Shown: positions 25,853 to 39,599, counted from the stretch's first letter. The stretch is DNA of 64,000 bases from Ashinkailepas kermadecensis (GCA_034440615.1 JAOTOM010004023.1:1-64000), one strand, 5' to 3'. Made by a program: numbers and translations. The notes: a model not told the origin generated them from the sequence alone.

Positions 25853-26762
25853 ACGCATGTGCTTGTTGAAGGAAGTTAAAAATGTCCGCAGACGCCACGA
25901 CCTCAGAGTCGTTCTCCAGTAGCGTACGTAAAGAAGTGTCGGTGTTCAGCACTCCTAAAATCTGGCGCCGTTGAGGCTTCAACCATAAGCAACCTATCAA
26001 AACATGACACACAATAAGCGGGTCAGAACCACGTGGGCATACAGGTCGGTCACCACTAGTCAGTACGTAGCCATGTGTCGCGAGGGCATGCCCTATCCTC
26101 AATGGGTGGAGCATTACTTCCTCCCGTCGTGTAGTCCGGCGTGAGGACCGCCACAGTCCCAGTGCCGGCTTCAGCTCATTACACCTTGCTCCCTTCCACT
26201 GCTAACTACACTTGAAAGTTCCAGGCTCGTTGCTATTTTTACCGCATATATAACATAGAAGATAGGTATCTTGGGAGCGGTAAATTAATTTCAGGCCATT
26301 GCTGATCGCATGGTGTTAGCAGTTATGTCAGCAGCTTTATTTCAGCAAGTCCGACATGGCTGGGAACCCAACAGAACACGATATTTTCCCCATGCTATTT
26401 ATGGATTTAACAACTCGTAGAATCTGTTGTCTGTTGTCCTGGTTGAATGCTTTCATTGCCCAAAGACTGCTTAGGGAGTCGATGAAAACCATGTGCTTTG
26501 TGGACTGGTCATCCCGGATAGAATAAAGATAAATACATACAATTCAGCAGTAAAATCAATGTGTATCTAGGCAAACAAGACGATCGAACACTACATCAGT
26601 GACGCAAGAGCATCACACGCCAGATGCGGACTTGGAGCCGTCTGTGTAAATCCGTGATAAATCTTGATATTCGTGTTTTTAACGCCAGCATGCGACGTTC
26701 CTCTGGGTTTACATGTTACTCCTATGCAAAAGTCTAAATGACATGAATTTGTGCTGAGACAA
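25853..26762 (-). pseudogene. Decayed I-type LINE H, RNase H to C-terminus
   Basis: 25853-26114 encodes the C-terminal segment of ORF2 (LRIGHALATHGYVLTSGDRP, CPRG...VCHVLIGC). Around 26340-26500 the minus strand reads a degenerate RNase H block (IDSLSSLWAMKAF). There are many frame breaks. Its left end is replaced by the truncated end of E, suggesting that E inserted into H. Confidence 0.6.
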
Positions 26763-27221
26763 CCTGTCAAGGGGGTGCTCGGAGCAACAGCACGTGCCAC
26801 ACAACCCGGTCTAATATTGCAGCTACGGAGGGCCGAGGTCATGCGCCAGAAATGGGGCCATCCACGGTAATTATGGGCCAAATGACGTACCATTGATGTC
26901 CCCGGGAATATCCACTGATTGGCTGGATGTTTTCAGTTCTGGGCGACTTTGCACGCATATCCCGCCGCAATTATTTACGGCTCAGCGCAAGAGGAAGCTC
27001 ATCAGTCATTAATTGCGGCGAGATATGCGTGCAGTATCGCCAAGAACTGAAAACATCCAGCCTATTAGTGGATATTCTCTGGGACCTCAATGACACGTCA
27101 TTTAGCGCATAATTAGCGTGGATTACCCTTTTCCCGGTGCATGGCCTCGGCCCTCCGTAGCTGCAATATTAGACTGGGTTGTGTGGCACGTGCTGTTGCT
27201 CCGAGCACCCCCTTCGCAGGT
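26763..27221. repeat. Large imperfect inverted repeat (about 210-bp arms)
   Basis: The left arm (about 26763-26971) and right arm (about 27009-27221) are reverse complements with scattered mismatches and small indels. Both hold gggggtgctcggagcaac, ctaatattgcagctacggag and ggctggatgttttcagttct. The spacer is about 40 bp. No coding potential is shared across it. Candidates are a foldback transposon or a head-to-head duplication of local sequence. Transcribed, it would form a long hairpin RNA. Confidence 0.8.
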
Positions 27222-28802
27222 TATCCCAGCACACATTCGAGTCGGAGATAGTCCTCCTTTGTCCCTGGTCATGTCCACGTTACAGTTTGCGCTCTGATAC
27301 AGATATGAACAACAGTACAGTCATTCCGTACAATATTCAAAAAGTAAATCATGGCGTGAGCAATGTTACAAACGAATGCAGTGACCCCTCTCAGTTACAC
27401 CGGAGGTTGTTTGCCTATTTATTATCTGGCCACACCTTTCATTGTAGAAATGTCTTGCAATTCCAGCTCCTACAACAGGTACCACGCATCACACCGTGAT
27501 AACCCTTCATCTCCTCACGGTGTTGTCCCACATGTATAACCAAAAACACCCCTAATCCAATCAAAAGGCGGCTGCCAACACGCCAACGGACGAACAGTGT
27601 TCTTACCGCCACAGACCGGCGAGCCCTGGTTGGAATTTTGGAGTCCACATGGGCGCCAATCGCATCCGGAGCAATGCTGTTTGATATGTGCGTCATGCCC
27701 CTCCCCTGGCCACCGTCGGTGGGCGGGCATGTTAAGTCGCCGGTCAACAGGCACTTGACCCATATGGGGCCGCTGTTGCCGGAGTGGACAGATAGTGGCG
27801 GTCGGCCAGAGCGGCACCGCAACATGAGACAACAGCCAGTGGCCGTACATCTGAGGCCGACACGCCGCCATCAGCTGCACAGAGTGCATCAACACCGTGG
27901 TGGCCAACACAGCAGACAGTCGACATTGGTGCAGTCTGCAATGGCTGACACGCCGCCATCAGCTGCACACACAGCTGCACATAGGAGCACCAACACCGTG
28001 GTGGCCACCACAGCAGACAGTCGACATTGGTGCAGTGCTGCCTAGCTCGACCAACGCTCTTCTCATATCTAAATCCAAATAAACTCGGGTTTGTTTTAGT
28101 GGTAAATTACCTCCGAAAATCAATCAGAGCATACAAGCGAGGGTTTTATCTGGCAGTGGCTGCACTTCTTCCGAAAATAACTCGCGCAGAGGAGGCAGGC
28201 GAGGAAGCTTTAAATTCGTACAACAATTAGTAGGTAACGGATGTGCACCGGAGACCGTACAATCGATTAAATCATAGGGCAATGAGGTCTGGCATCATCT
28301 GACGCACGCCGTATCGCATGGCCATCCTCGGAAGTATGTGGGAAGGGGCAGCATCTATTCAGGGCCAAACTGTGGGGGTAAGGAGGAGCGGGTGGGCTTC
28401 AATCCTGACATAGCATTGTGGAATCAGACATGTAGACACCTTCAGGTTTGATGCCTGTGCTCACCTTATCCACATCCACATGAATTAGGACGAACAGCAT
28501 TTAACAAGTACTTAGCATATAAAAATTGCCTGAGTGAGCTTACGCAAAGCGATTGCTTCTGGAGTTTGGTTGGATAATGTAGTTTCAGGGCATAAAGACA
28601 GCTACCACAATGCACCAACTCGTTTCTGGCGTGGATAATGTTTACAGCTCACTGACTCGCCTCCTCATAAGGCAGCGTTCTAAAGCCCTCTGATATGGAT
28701 GGGAAATATAATCCAGCTGAGAACAGCTTTATCCTCTGCCCACTCACTATTATAAATAATTTTCCATATACGTTCGTACCCTTCTTTTTCAAGACAGTCC
28801 GA
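27222..28802. other. Intergenic sequence without recognised genes
   Basis: Open frames are short and overlap on both strands. The only structure seen is the short tandem duplication at 27857-28042. Confidence 0.4.
27857..28042. repeat. Two-unit tandem duplication (about 90-100 bp)
   Basis: Two copies of a block containing cacgccgccatcagctgcac, ccgtggtggcca and cagacagtcgacattggtgc, one at 27857-27943 and one at 27947-28042; the second has a small internal insertion. Confidence 0.75.
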
Positions 28803-28861
28803 TTTGTTTATTTACTTGGGCTGAAGGGCGCCTGAACTACTAGTGGTTATCTAGCGCTCAC
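28803..28861 (-). mobile_element. Hairpin-only micro-retroposon 2 (59 bp)
   Basis: Fifty-nine bases between near-identical 10-bp repeats (gacagtccga at 28793-28802, gacagtctga at 28862-28871). On the minus strand it begins at the AGCGCT arm, continues to GGCGCCC and ends in an AAATAAACAAA-type tail. This matches the 3' terminus of the I-type LINEs and nothing else of them. Confidence 0.7.
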
Positions 28862-28871
28862 GACAGTCTGA

Positions 28872-31149
28872 AGTACTGTCGTGGTACTGGATTTTAGACA
28901 AAGTTGATGGTGGTTGACATCTTACATAACTAGGTTAGATTGTGGGCATTGGATTAGGGATATAATTCCTGAATCTGTATTCCATTATATATATATGCAT
29001 ATGTGTGCACCTAGGTAGGTATATGCCTGGGTACGTACAATTACCTATATAGGCATGTGCATATTTTTTACCTCAATATGCATTGTGCAAACATTGCATC
29101 AAAGATCTAGTATCTACTTACCTATTTATCTAGTACCTGGCTCAATACCAACCTACCAAGCACCAGACCCAATACCTGCCTCCTGAGTAGTGCAGGTTAC
29201 CCAGGTACCTAACTACCTATTGCAGGCCTTCCTAAGTGAACAGCTAGTTATAGAATCAAAAATAATTCCATCAGAGTACCCACTACATGATTTGAACAGA
29301 AATTTAAGCAGCAGTTACACTGAATTAAAAAAAAAATCGTATAATCAACTGTTACTTCTAAATATCAGTTATAGCAATACAAACACAGCCAGCTACTTTT
29401 CTAACACAGGTACCCATTGTCATCAAATGTAAATAGTTTCCCCTCCCTCTCTGGGGCAGCTCTGTATGAGTTTTTGAATTCATGATGGTGTTAAATCTAC
29501 GATAAATTGAATGCCAGGAACTTGCACAATATAAGATGACATGCCTCCTGTTATTTTGCACCAAATCAATACTAATTATTCATGCAAGATGAAACTAACC
29601 GTAAATCAAAACCAATATTCAATAGATAAATATATTATCTCTTGATTCAAAATGTCTTCAAGAACGACACAGTTTTGCGCACATGTTACATATAATGCTA
29701 ATTTTAATCAGATGCATTTATCACAGCAACTAAGCTATCCTGGCGTCAGGGCCAGGTGGAGCAGCTAGTCACGGTCAGAGTATTGGGCGATATGCTTTTA
29801 TGACATTTATTTCAATGTTGCCTGGCACTGAGGTGGACAGTGGCACATTGATGAAAGGTACTGGTAATAATTGGATTGTATTGTGATATTGGAGAGGCAG
29901 AGAAGCATGCTGTGAATGCTGTACCATCAATAGGGCAGCATAGTTTGGTATGAACGCAGCCATACACTGCTACCCAGATGCCAACATTGATGTGTTACAT
30001 CCTCACTGGTACAAGTTTTTAATGCTTGCTTGACTTGATACTTTTGGGTAATCAATGTAATATTTCACTTGATCAAGCCCCCACGCTGGTACCGGATTGG
30101 TATGACATTGTGCTATTGGACCAACTTCGATACAAGTCGAGTGAATGTGTGTATGCATGTATGTGGGTTGCTGAAAAAGCACCAGTTTTAATATTTTAAT
30201 CTGGACACGGGGGGCTTATACACTTGTGCACTTTTTTTTAATTCAAAGCATCATCAACTTGATGAATTCTGATCATATCGTGTCAAGCTTGCATTAACTT
30301 CAGGCAAGGATTGTACGAGATTGGGATAGCATGCATCATTGCATATATCACAACAATCCGGCTGTACTGTATGTTATGAAGGATGATTGGCCATGAAAAA
30401 CCTTGGCAATGCTGCTCCCTGGTCCCTTGATCACCAGGAAGATCTTAGTAATGTGAACCTTAACATGACAAAAATGTAATATAAAATTAACTTAAAGTAA
30501 AGGTCATTGCAAAATCACAGTTTGAACAAACATTACTACAATGGCCTTTAGTTAACACTCAAGCGATTAGTTAATGCTTATTCTTTCTGAATACATGATC
30601 ATCAGAATTGATGTTCTTGGCGGATTAACACTACAGAAGGCAACTATTATGCCAATTTACTTATAATCAATTCAATCTGGATCTATTTATTTATTTTGAA
30701 CACTGAACATGTGTCAATCTACTATCATGTTGGCATATGAGAGGGCATGTTGCCTGGTGATATTATTGTCCTTAAATTGTAAATTGCTGCCTGGGAGAGG
30801 GAGGGGGTATCACAGACAACTGGTGTTGCTAAAAGTTTACTGCTGCAGGGATGTTTGATAACTTTCCACACATGGTATTGGCAAGTGTTCCTTTCACTTG
30901 CAATATAATCCTTGCTCCTCTATCATCTCATCTAGGCATACAACTATCTATATTTATTTTTCAAACTATGCTTCTTGATGGTGTGAACTTTACCTCCCTA
31001 ATTTCCTTTTTCCATTTTGCTTTCCGATCATTCATGGTCCCTCTTTTGTGTGTTCCCAGTTCAATGTCCATGCACAATTATTATTCCAAGTTTTACATTT
31101 CCAGATATAATCACCATTTCCAGTTGGCTCTTTCTCTGAGTAATGAGCA
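28872..31149. other. AT-rich intergenic sequence
   Basis: No recognisable gene. Short simple-sequence patches such as ATATATAT near 28988 and repeated 'cctacctatt'-like words near 29100-29220 are present. 30850-31140 may be the leader of the following LINE but has no supporting motif. Confidence 0.35.
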
Positions 31150-34100
31150 GGCTCAAACTTGAGGGAGCCACATTGGAATTACTAGGGAATGATTTGAATG
31201 ATAAGTACCCTCCTCATGAACTTATATTGTCACAATGTACGTATTATACCTTACCTCAACCACTTAACTTTAATGCTGGATTTTCAGTACTTCATATCAA
31301 TGCAAGATCCCTGAAGAATAAATTTGATGATGTTGTTAATTTTCTAGCAAGCTCTAAAGTTGATTGGTCAGTTATTTGTGTATCAGATACATGGTTGAAG
31401 AAAGATTTAGAACAATACTTTAGTCTAAAAAATTATAATCTCTTTTCATCTTGTAGAAAAGAAGGTGAAGGTGGAGGTATAGCAATATATGTAAGTAATA
31501 GATATGAGGCTAGGGAAAGAAAAGACCTGGAGAGTGATCATTTTGGGACAAGTTTTCTGGAAATCAAAATGAAGTTGGGTGTACCAGCGAAAATATTCCT
31601 AGTAGGGGAAATGTATAGACCTCCAAGTCTGAGCCATACTATATTTATGGACTATTTGGGAAAAATACTTGACTCATTGGAAAACACCAAATGTACATGT
31701 GTCATACATAGCAGGGGACTTCAATTACAATCTTTTGAAATATTACTCTGATAAACCTACACTTAATTTTATGAATATGTTCAATTCTTATGGATTTTTC
31801 CCAACCATCTCAAAAGCAACCCGGATTTGTAATGAATCAGATGCCCTTTTGGATAATATATTTATCAATGATGTTAACGTCTTTCACAATTCAGGAATAC
31901 TACTTCATGATTTATCAGATCATTTTCCAGTTTTTCTTAATCTGTCATTAACTGAAAGTTCAAATATAACAAGACATTCAGTGACAGTCTTTGATAAGAA
32001 TAAAATCAGTGAATTAAATGATCACCCAATCAGCAACTTAGAAGCCTTTCAAGATGAAACTCATGCTAATCAAGCATGCAACAAACTTATTAAGGCATAT
32101 GAAAAAGATATTATAAAATTATCTAAAACTTTTACACCCAGTAGAAGAAAGAATCCAATTAAACCATAGGTAACCCCTGCACTTCTGTGTTCAATAAATA
32201 CAAAAATAAACTTTATGCAAAATATATTAGGAATATAATTTTATTGAATTAAAATATATACAAAATGTATAGGAACATGCTTTGCAATGTGCTTAGGGAT
32301 GCAAAACGATTATATTACAAGAGGGCATTCCAGGACAGTAAAGGTGATGGACAAACATGGAAGTATTTGAATGAAATTATAAACAAGAATGAATTGCAAA
32401 CAGTTCCTCCAAGGTGCTTTGTTGATAACTCTGGGGCTACCTGTGTAAATGAACAAATACCTGATAACTTCAATACTTTTCAACGATTTTTCAACGATAG
32501 GTAGTGAATTTGACAAAATATACCTGCAGCACACAATAGCCCATTATATTACCTTACACAGCCTACTCATGCCCGCATTAACAATATTCCTTGTGTTAAT
32601 GAAGCTCAAATTTAAGAAATTGTTAAGTCTTTGAACCCTGTGGGTGGAGGTATGGATAAAATTAGCACAAAATTTTTGCTTGGAACATATAGAAGTATTT
32701 TGCAACATCTAACATATTTCTTCAATCTTTGTCTGAACACTGCAATATTCCCTGATGCATTAAAATCTGTAGTTATAATTCCTTTATATAAATCCGGGAA
32801 AAATAATAAATTTACTAATTATAGGCCAATCTCTTTGCTACCAATATTTTCGAAGGTGCTGGAAAGATTAATACACATAAGTGTATCATCATCTATAAAT
32901 GAAAATAATATCATATACCCACTGCAGTTTGGTTTCAGAAAAAAGCATAGCGCATACATGCCAATTGCTCTGATGCATAATGAAGTAACTAAAGCCCTTG
33001 TAAATAATAAATTAGTTTGCACGCCGTATCTGGATTTGGAAAAGGCCTTTGACACTGTCAGCATCAGCATTTTGTTACAAAAAATTTACTTTATTGGCAT
33101 TAGGGGAAATATATATAAACTGTTAAACTCATACCTATCAAATAGATCTCAAAGAACCAAGATACATGACATCCTCTCCCAACCATTAAATATCACAATA
33201 GGTGTTCCTCAGGGTTCGATTCTTGGACCTCTGCTATTTCTTCTATACATTAATGATCTTTGCAATGTTTCCAATTTGGCTAGCTTTTACCTCTTTGCAG
33301 ACGATACAGCCATAACTATTACAGATAATGATCATTTTGAGTTACAAAGTAAAGTAGATGAGGTAATACCCAAAATAATTGCATGGTTTCATACCAACAG
33401 ATTATCTATTAATGGTAATAAGACTGGACATCAAATTTTTTCCCCGGAAACCATGTGATGACCTTCATGTAAAAATAAATAGTTATAATATTACAAGGCA
33501 TAGCTGCATAAAATATTTAGATGTCTTAATCGATGAAGACATGACATGGAAAAGCCATATCAATGCCATTTCTTCAAAAATTAGCAGAAATATTGGTATT
33601 ATAGGCAAATCTAGGTACTTTCTATCAACTTGTAAATTGCTTCTTCTGCAAATTGCTTCGTAAATTCTGTAATACTGCCATATCTAAATTACTGTGCTGT
33701 TGTCTCGGGAATTACTTACCACTCTAAGCTTGACAAGATTATTAAGTTGCAGAAGCGTGTTATTAGGATTGTTGACAAGAAACCTTACTTATACCATACA
33801 AATGAATTGTTTATCAAGCATAGAGTTCTTAAGTTTCTGGACATAATTGATGAACAATGCATTTACATCATGCTAGGTTTTCTAAATCACTCATTACCAG
33901 CACCTCTTTCTGATATGTTTCAACTTCATCAAGAAGGTGGCCTCAGGGTTAGACAACACTTTCAAATACCCTTTTCTGATATCAATTACAGGATGTTTTC
34001 ATTACCCTTTATTGCACCAAAAGCCTGGAATAAAATAATCTGCTCTCACTTCCATAGGATTGAAGATGTACCTAGAAGTAAAATCATTTTGAAAGAACAC

Positions 34101-34612
34101 ATCAGGCAATACATAACTAGAAAATATGTCGGTGATAAGGTTGTGCTATGCATGGTGATCTGGGTGTCTTATTCGGAGATTTTCGTTAAGTATCATGTTT
34201 TCTTTCTTTCTTCTTTCTTCATACTTGGTTTGTCCTTTCTCCTTAGTGTGGTAATAGTTTAGGAGATGTACGTGCAAGATTAGGGATTTTATATTATTTC
34301 CCCATTAACACCAATAGCAGTTTTTTTCTGGAGCCATCAAAGACGTTACTAGCATTGCTAATTGTCTGAGAGGGCTTCAGGAACATCTTTTACTAATATC
34401 TGGTGGCGGGATCTGTCCAGCAAGAAACAGGAGTGGGGAGTGGTGTGACCTAACTTGACTTGCTAACCATGACCTACTTCTCATCCCTGGAATTTAACGT
34501 AATTAGGTCGCACGGGTATGGAATGGCACTCCTGCCTACCTATTAATAGGTAGGGGAATTTAAAAAAAGGAAAAAAAAGAAAAAAAGAAAAAGAAAAAAA
34601 GAAAGAAGAAGT
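31150..34612 (+). mobile_element. CR1/Jockey-like LINE 1 (frameshifted, with 3' UTR)
   Basis: Carries endonuclease, RT and the C-terminal region of one polyprotein in several frames, followed by a 3' UTR and an A-rich polypurine tail at 34561-34612. It differs from the I-type family here: there is no RNase H and no 3' hairpin. AT-rich codon use matches its surroundings. The 5' boundary is uncertain. Confidence 0.75.
31280..34150 (+). pseudogene. CR1/Jockey-like LINE 1 ORF2 (endonuclease + RT)
   Basis: The endonuclease begins with FSVLHINARSLKNKFDDV, passes a metal-site loop and, after a frameshift near 31690-31710, continues with YIAGDFNYNLL and LSDHFPVF. A linker with a further break follows. 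RT (32631-33458) has YRPISLLPIFSKVLERL, LDLEKAFDTV, GVPQGSILGPLLFLLYINDL and the FADDTAI catalytic box. A second frameshift near 33450 leads to YLDVLIDEDMTWKSHI, a stop at 33661, and then ILPYLNYCAVV, KLQKRVIRIV and the final conserved segment to about 34120. At least four lesions, so non-functional. Confidence 0.85.
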
Positions 34613-36737
34613 GGTAGGTTCTTTTCTTAATGGCTGCTTGTGAGTCTGCTTCTGCTGCTTGTGAGTCTGCTCGTCTACTGCTTGTGAATTTACATTGTAA
34701 AAATATGGGGTGTATTGAAAAGTAGTACGACACGTTTCAGATCGTCACCAGACTCCTTGTGTATGTGAAGCCCATTGTGCACAAGACAAAGCACAAAGCG
34801 AGAACACAACATCCCTGCTGTGCTTTATGCTTTGCATAGCGCAATTGCAGTCGATCTACTGAGAACTTGAAACAGGTAACAAATTTGCAATACGTACCAT
34901 CTCGTCGCATTCTCATAGGCTAGAGTGGACGCAGAGGTTCTATATTTTAATTTTGCAATCGCACCTCTACGTGTTAAAATTATTTTAAAATGGCAAAGTA
35001 AAGCGCATTGCATAATAAACCATAGACCACAGAGAAAGAAAAGCAATCCATCTAACCTTACACTAGCCGACGGATGGTCGTGACGTGAGCTGAGAAAACC
35101 ATCAGTGAACATCGAATGGTGAAAAAATATCATATACTACACATTGCGTTCCTATAATTACCATTTCCTGTGGTTTATTCAGAACTATCGACTTTTCACT
35201 ACCACTTCAAGAACAATTCCTCAGCCCAAACAACACTGGTTTGTCTTGAATTTCGACACCATGTGCTAGACACACCATAGTCAGGTCATTGGCACGACTG
35301 AGAGGCACATCATTATGTTCGTCATGACTCTGTCCAAGGTGGGCATCCACGATCGGAAGTGATCGGGAGGAGACTCCATGTCGGACACACCGGCTGCAGG
35401 TGCATAGGAAGCCGGTGGGTGTTCTGCCAGGCACGTTACATGAGGTGAGTTATGGCCAGGGTTGGAAAAACAGGTTGCTCTTGGATTTTTGGCATCCAGA
35501 ACATTCTAATCTCCAGAAAATGATCCTTTCATGTTTCTCATTTGGAGGTTGAATGGTGCTGTTTGGCAATGAACTGCTCTGCGATACAGTACTCAAGATC
35601 CGCTGGAAAGTACAAGCTGAGATTCTGATGCCACATGCTTGAAGAAAAACATTTTCTCCATATCCAAAGCCTCGACATTTTCCTCTCCATATCCAGGATT
35701 ATGAAGCACAAATCACCCTGGTCATGGCCGAAAGCTTACATTTTTTCCAGTGGACAGAGTTGGGTACATTTAGCAATACATTCGTTATCTGCATACACAA
35801 TACAGCTTGCTCCGTATATCTTTGTTTCCTTTTTCACTCGCAAGTGTTCGAGACACAAAATCAGGGAGTGTAACAACAAAAACGCTCTGGATGTTTTGCT
35901 GATGATCAAAGCGAAACACAAATCACATCACGTCGCATGAAGCGTATTGGGGTTATCAAAACCTGCTCACAACTTTACACACAGTCGATTCAGTGTATCT
36001 GTAGGCGAACAAGATCAGTACTCACTTGAACGTGCCATACCTGCTGTATCTTATCCACCGTCGTGAAAGAGCACCCGAGAAAGCACCCATAACCATCTCG
36101 ACTAGTAACCTATTTGTCAATGACCAAACAAGTGACTTGCATAACAAACGAGATGCGAACGCAAAAACCGCAGTGGATGTTGATTCACTATCCGCCTTCA
36201 GTACGGAAACTTTCAATAAGCTTCGGACGTCTGTTGAGCTGGTGGGATTTTTTGGCATGGTGGACACAGAACGCTGCATTCATCTCTCTGGATTGGGGGA
36301 AGGACCACATAGGGTCCCATGTTAAAAGTTGAAATCACAGTGAGGCCACAGCCAGCATTGGTGGGGGGGGGGAGAGCAGTGCATCCATTCAAAAGGCATA
36401 CAATGCTACTGCCCCTGGTTGCTGGCTTCGATACTAAACATTTTTTGACGGGATGGGTGCCGTGTTACAAATAATAAAAAAAGATAAATTTGCAGCATAT
36501 ATATTGAGTCGATCGATATATATGAATGGATGAGTGTTAATGGATTTTGAGAAAAAGTGTACAAATATCATGCTGATGAATGCCAGTAAGTTGATGTGAT
36601 CCCTCAGTTCTGTCAGAAATGCTTTTTCTCATTTAGGAAGGAAAATAATACCATAAAGGAGCTTTGAGTGAGGTAATATGAAATGAAAAATAAGGTATAT
36701 TATTGCAGCTTAGTTTGGACAATTAGTTGGACAACGC
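34613..36737. other. Intergenic sequence without recognised genes
   Basis: Nothing recognisable; several overlapping frames without motifs. Confidence 0.35.
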
Positions 36738-36896
36738 CGAGTCCGGTCCGGACTCGGCGGTAGCCGGACCGAACTCGGCGGTAGCCGGACCGGACTCGGC
36801 GGTAGCCGGACCAGACCTCAGCAGTAGCCGGGCCGGACTCGGCGGTAGCCGGACCGAACTCGGCGGTAGCCGGACCGGACTCGGCGGTAGCCGGAG
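36738..36896. repeat. 21-bp GC-rich minisatellite
   Basis: About seven to eight units of gactcggcggtagccggacc, one unit diverged (cagacctcagcagtagccgg). Because 21 is a multiple of three, both strands are open and give repetitive frames (GPDSAVA on plus, PATAESG on minus); these are not called as genes. Confidence 0.9.
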
Positions 36897-38181
36897 CCCA
36901 GTCTGGCGGCTGGACCCTGACCGTAGGCGCACGGTATCCGGCTGACGTCGTGGCCGGCCGAACACTGGCAGACCGTACAAAAGTGTTATCACACAAGGTA
37001 TGGTAACATGCCTTGCATGCCGTTACTTCTCTGATCCGGCGGTGGGTGAACCGGGCTTATGAGTGCGCATGCATGTCATTTTGTTACACTGGTCATATTT
37101 GAAGGTAGAAAATTACTGCAACTGCATTCGATGCTTCATTTGTCTAAAGACTAGTTTGTTTATCTTTACCGTGGCATCGTACATTATAACGCGTACCTTG
37201 AAGCACAATCTGCAAACAACAAACAAAGAAAGGCAGGAAGCTGGCATGACGCAATATCGACCTGATTTGACTTTCACGTATACTGCATGCGCTGTTCACG
37301 AGTGGAATCGATCTGCTTGGCTATTTTCAATTATCTGAAATGTGAGCGTTATTCCATACCTCTCTGGCGGTGCCTTTCAACTTGCCGTAATCTGCGGGCC
37401 GAATCATTAGGTGCATGCCTGCCGTGGCCGTACATGGCTCAGTCGATGCACTAGACTCAGCATGTTTATAGGTCCGCATACTGGCCGATCCAGAAGACTG
37501 GTGTTCGACTAGTTTGGGGAAGGCAACTTCCCCTTCTTTTCGTCTCTGATGTCGAAAATCTCTTCAGGTTTGAACAGGTAACATTCGGTAGGTCCATGCA
37601 GTACAATGTGTGTTAAAATATTTGAACGTTTTTAGAAAATGTCATTATAGTGCCAAAGTTCGGGAAAAAATTAGCCTTTCAGGGGCATGGCCTCGATGCC
37701 CCTGAATCCCTCCCACCCCCCTCACCCTGCTACATCCGCAAGTGGCTAAACAAAAATAATTTTAAAACATGCCGTGGCCACCGACAGGCATTCAAGTTAA
37801 CCTGATACATAACGACTCGGTAAAATAATGTAGCTATAATTTGTCAATGTATTCTTGTCGACATGACCTGTGGCCTTAGAAGTAACGCTGGAGTAATTAC
37901 TCAACTTTTGCCTCGAAACGTCTGGCGCTGGGATATCAATGTGTCCTCCCCACATAGAAGTCTTTGAATTGCGTTGATAACCAAAACGTTGGAAGCCTAA
38001 ATATCGCTAGAGGAAGATGGCGAGAGGATAAAATACCACACAGCCTGGCGAAATGGGTTATGCCCCCAACCGATCACAGATTATTCAAGGCGGAAACCTC
38101 TGTGTTTCACCAGTTGTACTATGCTTTCATAGCGCACCTTCCCCACGACACCAACGTTTCTTTTGGACCTGTCCTCTCACC
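36897..38181. other. Intergenic sequence without recognised genes
   Basis: No motif-bearing frame; unremarkable apart from a short C-rich patch near 37705-37735. Confidence 0.35.
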
Positions 38182-39480
38182 CTATTTTTTCAAATGTTCG
38201 CAAGTCCCTGCACTGAGGCGAAGGAGGCCCTTCGTACATGACGTACCATCCTCACTCAATATAGTCCCATTTACTTCCAGTGGACCAATTGTGCTTGAAA
38301 CTTTACTTAGCTTGTAGAAACTAAAGAACTTTTTACTGTCCCCATTACAGTTCCTAGCCAAATCCAATTCTTTTGCTCGCCTTGCTGCTCTGGTTTTCTG
38401 CTTCACAGCATCTCTAGCTTTTTGATACGACCTTAGATTTACGATATTTGAAGCTTCCTTAAATACTCTAAATGCATCTTTCTTAGCCTTAATTGATCTC
38501 CTCAAATCTGGTGTAAGCCATGCTGGCTTTCCTACCCTTCTATTGCGCCTTTGCTTTTGGGGGACATGTCTAATCTGAATTTCCCTCAAGTAAGATTTGA
38601 ACTTTTCCCACATTTCACAGGCATTTAAATCAAAAAATTATTCTTCCCATTTTATGGCACTTAAAGCCTCTCTCATGGAGTCAAAGTCTGCCCTGTTAAA
38701 ATTTGGAATCTTTGCCAAGTTATCCTTGATTGTCCCTGCTATTTGTACCTTAAATCTCACTATGTTATGGTCACTTCTTTCCAGAGTTTCTCCTACAGTC
38801 AAGTCTTGAACTAAATCACTTAAATCTGAGAAGACAAGGTCCAAGAATGAGCCCTGCCTGGTTGGTTCCATTACAAACTGGTGTAAGAACAAGTCCTCTT
38901 CAAGGCATTTCCTAAACAGGTTACATGATGGGGAGCCAACACCAACATTTTCATATCCTTTTAGATTAAAGTCACCAAGAATAAGGCATTTCCTATTAAA
39001 GCTTCTACCGATTTCCTCATAAATCACCTTATCGAGCTCCAGTTGCTAAGAATGTGGCAAGGTTCCTGATCGATACAAAGCTCCAATCCTCAGTTTATTG
39101 CTGTTGCCTCTTCCCACAGCAACATCAAGCCAAATGGACTCCACAGACACATTTTTTTACCCCATCTGCTACTTTCTGAGAACTGTATAAGCTATTCACA
39201 TAGAGCATTACACCACCCCCTTTCACTGCTGGACCCCTATTGCATGAAAACATATTGTATCCCTGGATCTCATAGTCCTGCAAGTTATCCCCAAAATATC
39301 CCTCACTAACCCATGCCTCAGTAATGCAAACAAAATCTGGTTTCTCCTCAGCAACATAACACTTGAACTCATCAAATTTGGATCGAATGCTCTGAGCATT
39401 AAGCATCATACACTTAACAAAAGTTCCATAACCCTCTTTTACTTTTTCAAGTTGAGTAGCTCTATCATCTCTGGATGAGC
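38182..39480 (-). pseudogene. CR1 LINE ORF2, endonuclease part (RT absent)
   Basis: Starts upstream of MMLNAQSIRSKFDEFKCYV with the endonuclease blocks FVCITEAWVSE, GGGVMLYVNS and, in a second frame segment, CLILGDFNLKGYEN, SFLDLVFSDL and LERSDHNIVRF. A linker region follows (QKQRRNRRVGKPAWLTPDLR, AVKQKTRAARRAKE) up to FKKFFSFYKLSK. It stops before any RT motif, so the 3' half is deleted or lies elsewhere. A frame break lies near 39030-39125. Confidence 0.8.
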
Positions 39481-39599
39481 TACCACTCTGCCCCCTTGAT
39501 CTACTGCTACCCGTATTTGCTGACTGTGAGGTGTTTGCAAGACTTCTCTCTCTATCAGCTACATCCCCCCATGACCTGCCTAGTTTCCCTGTTTCCTAA

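Noticed and set aside
36700..36996. Pentapeptide-like repeat proteins
   Set aside because: Product of the 21-bp minisatellite, open on both strands.
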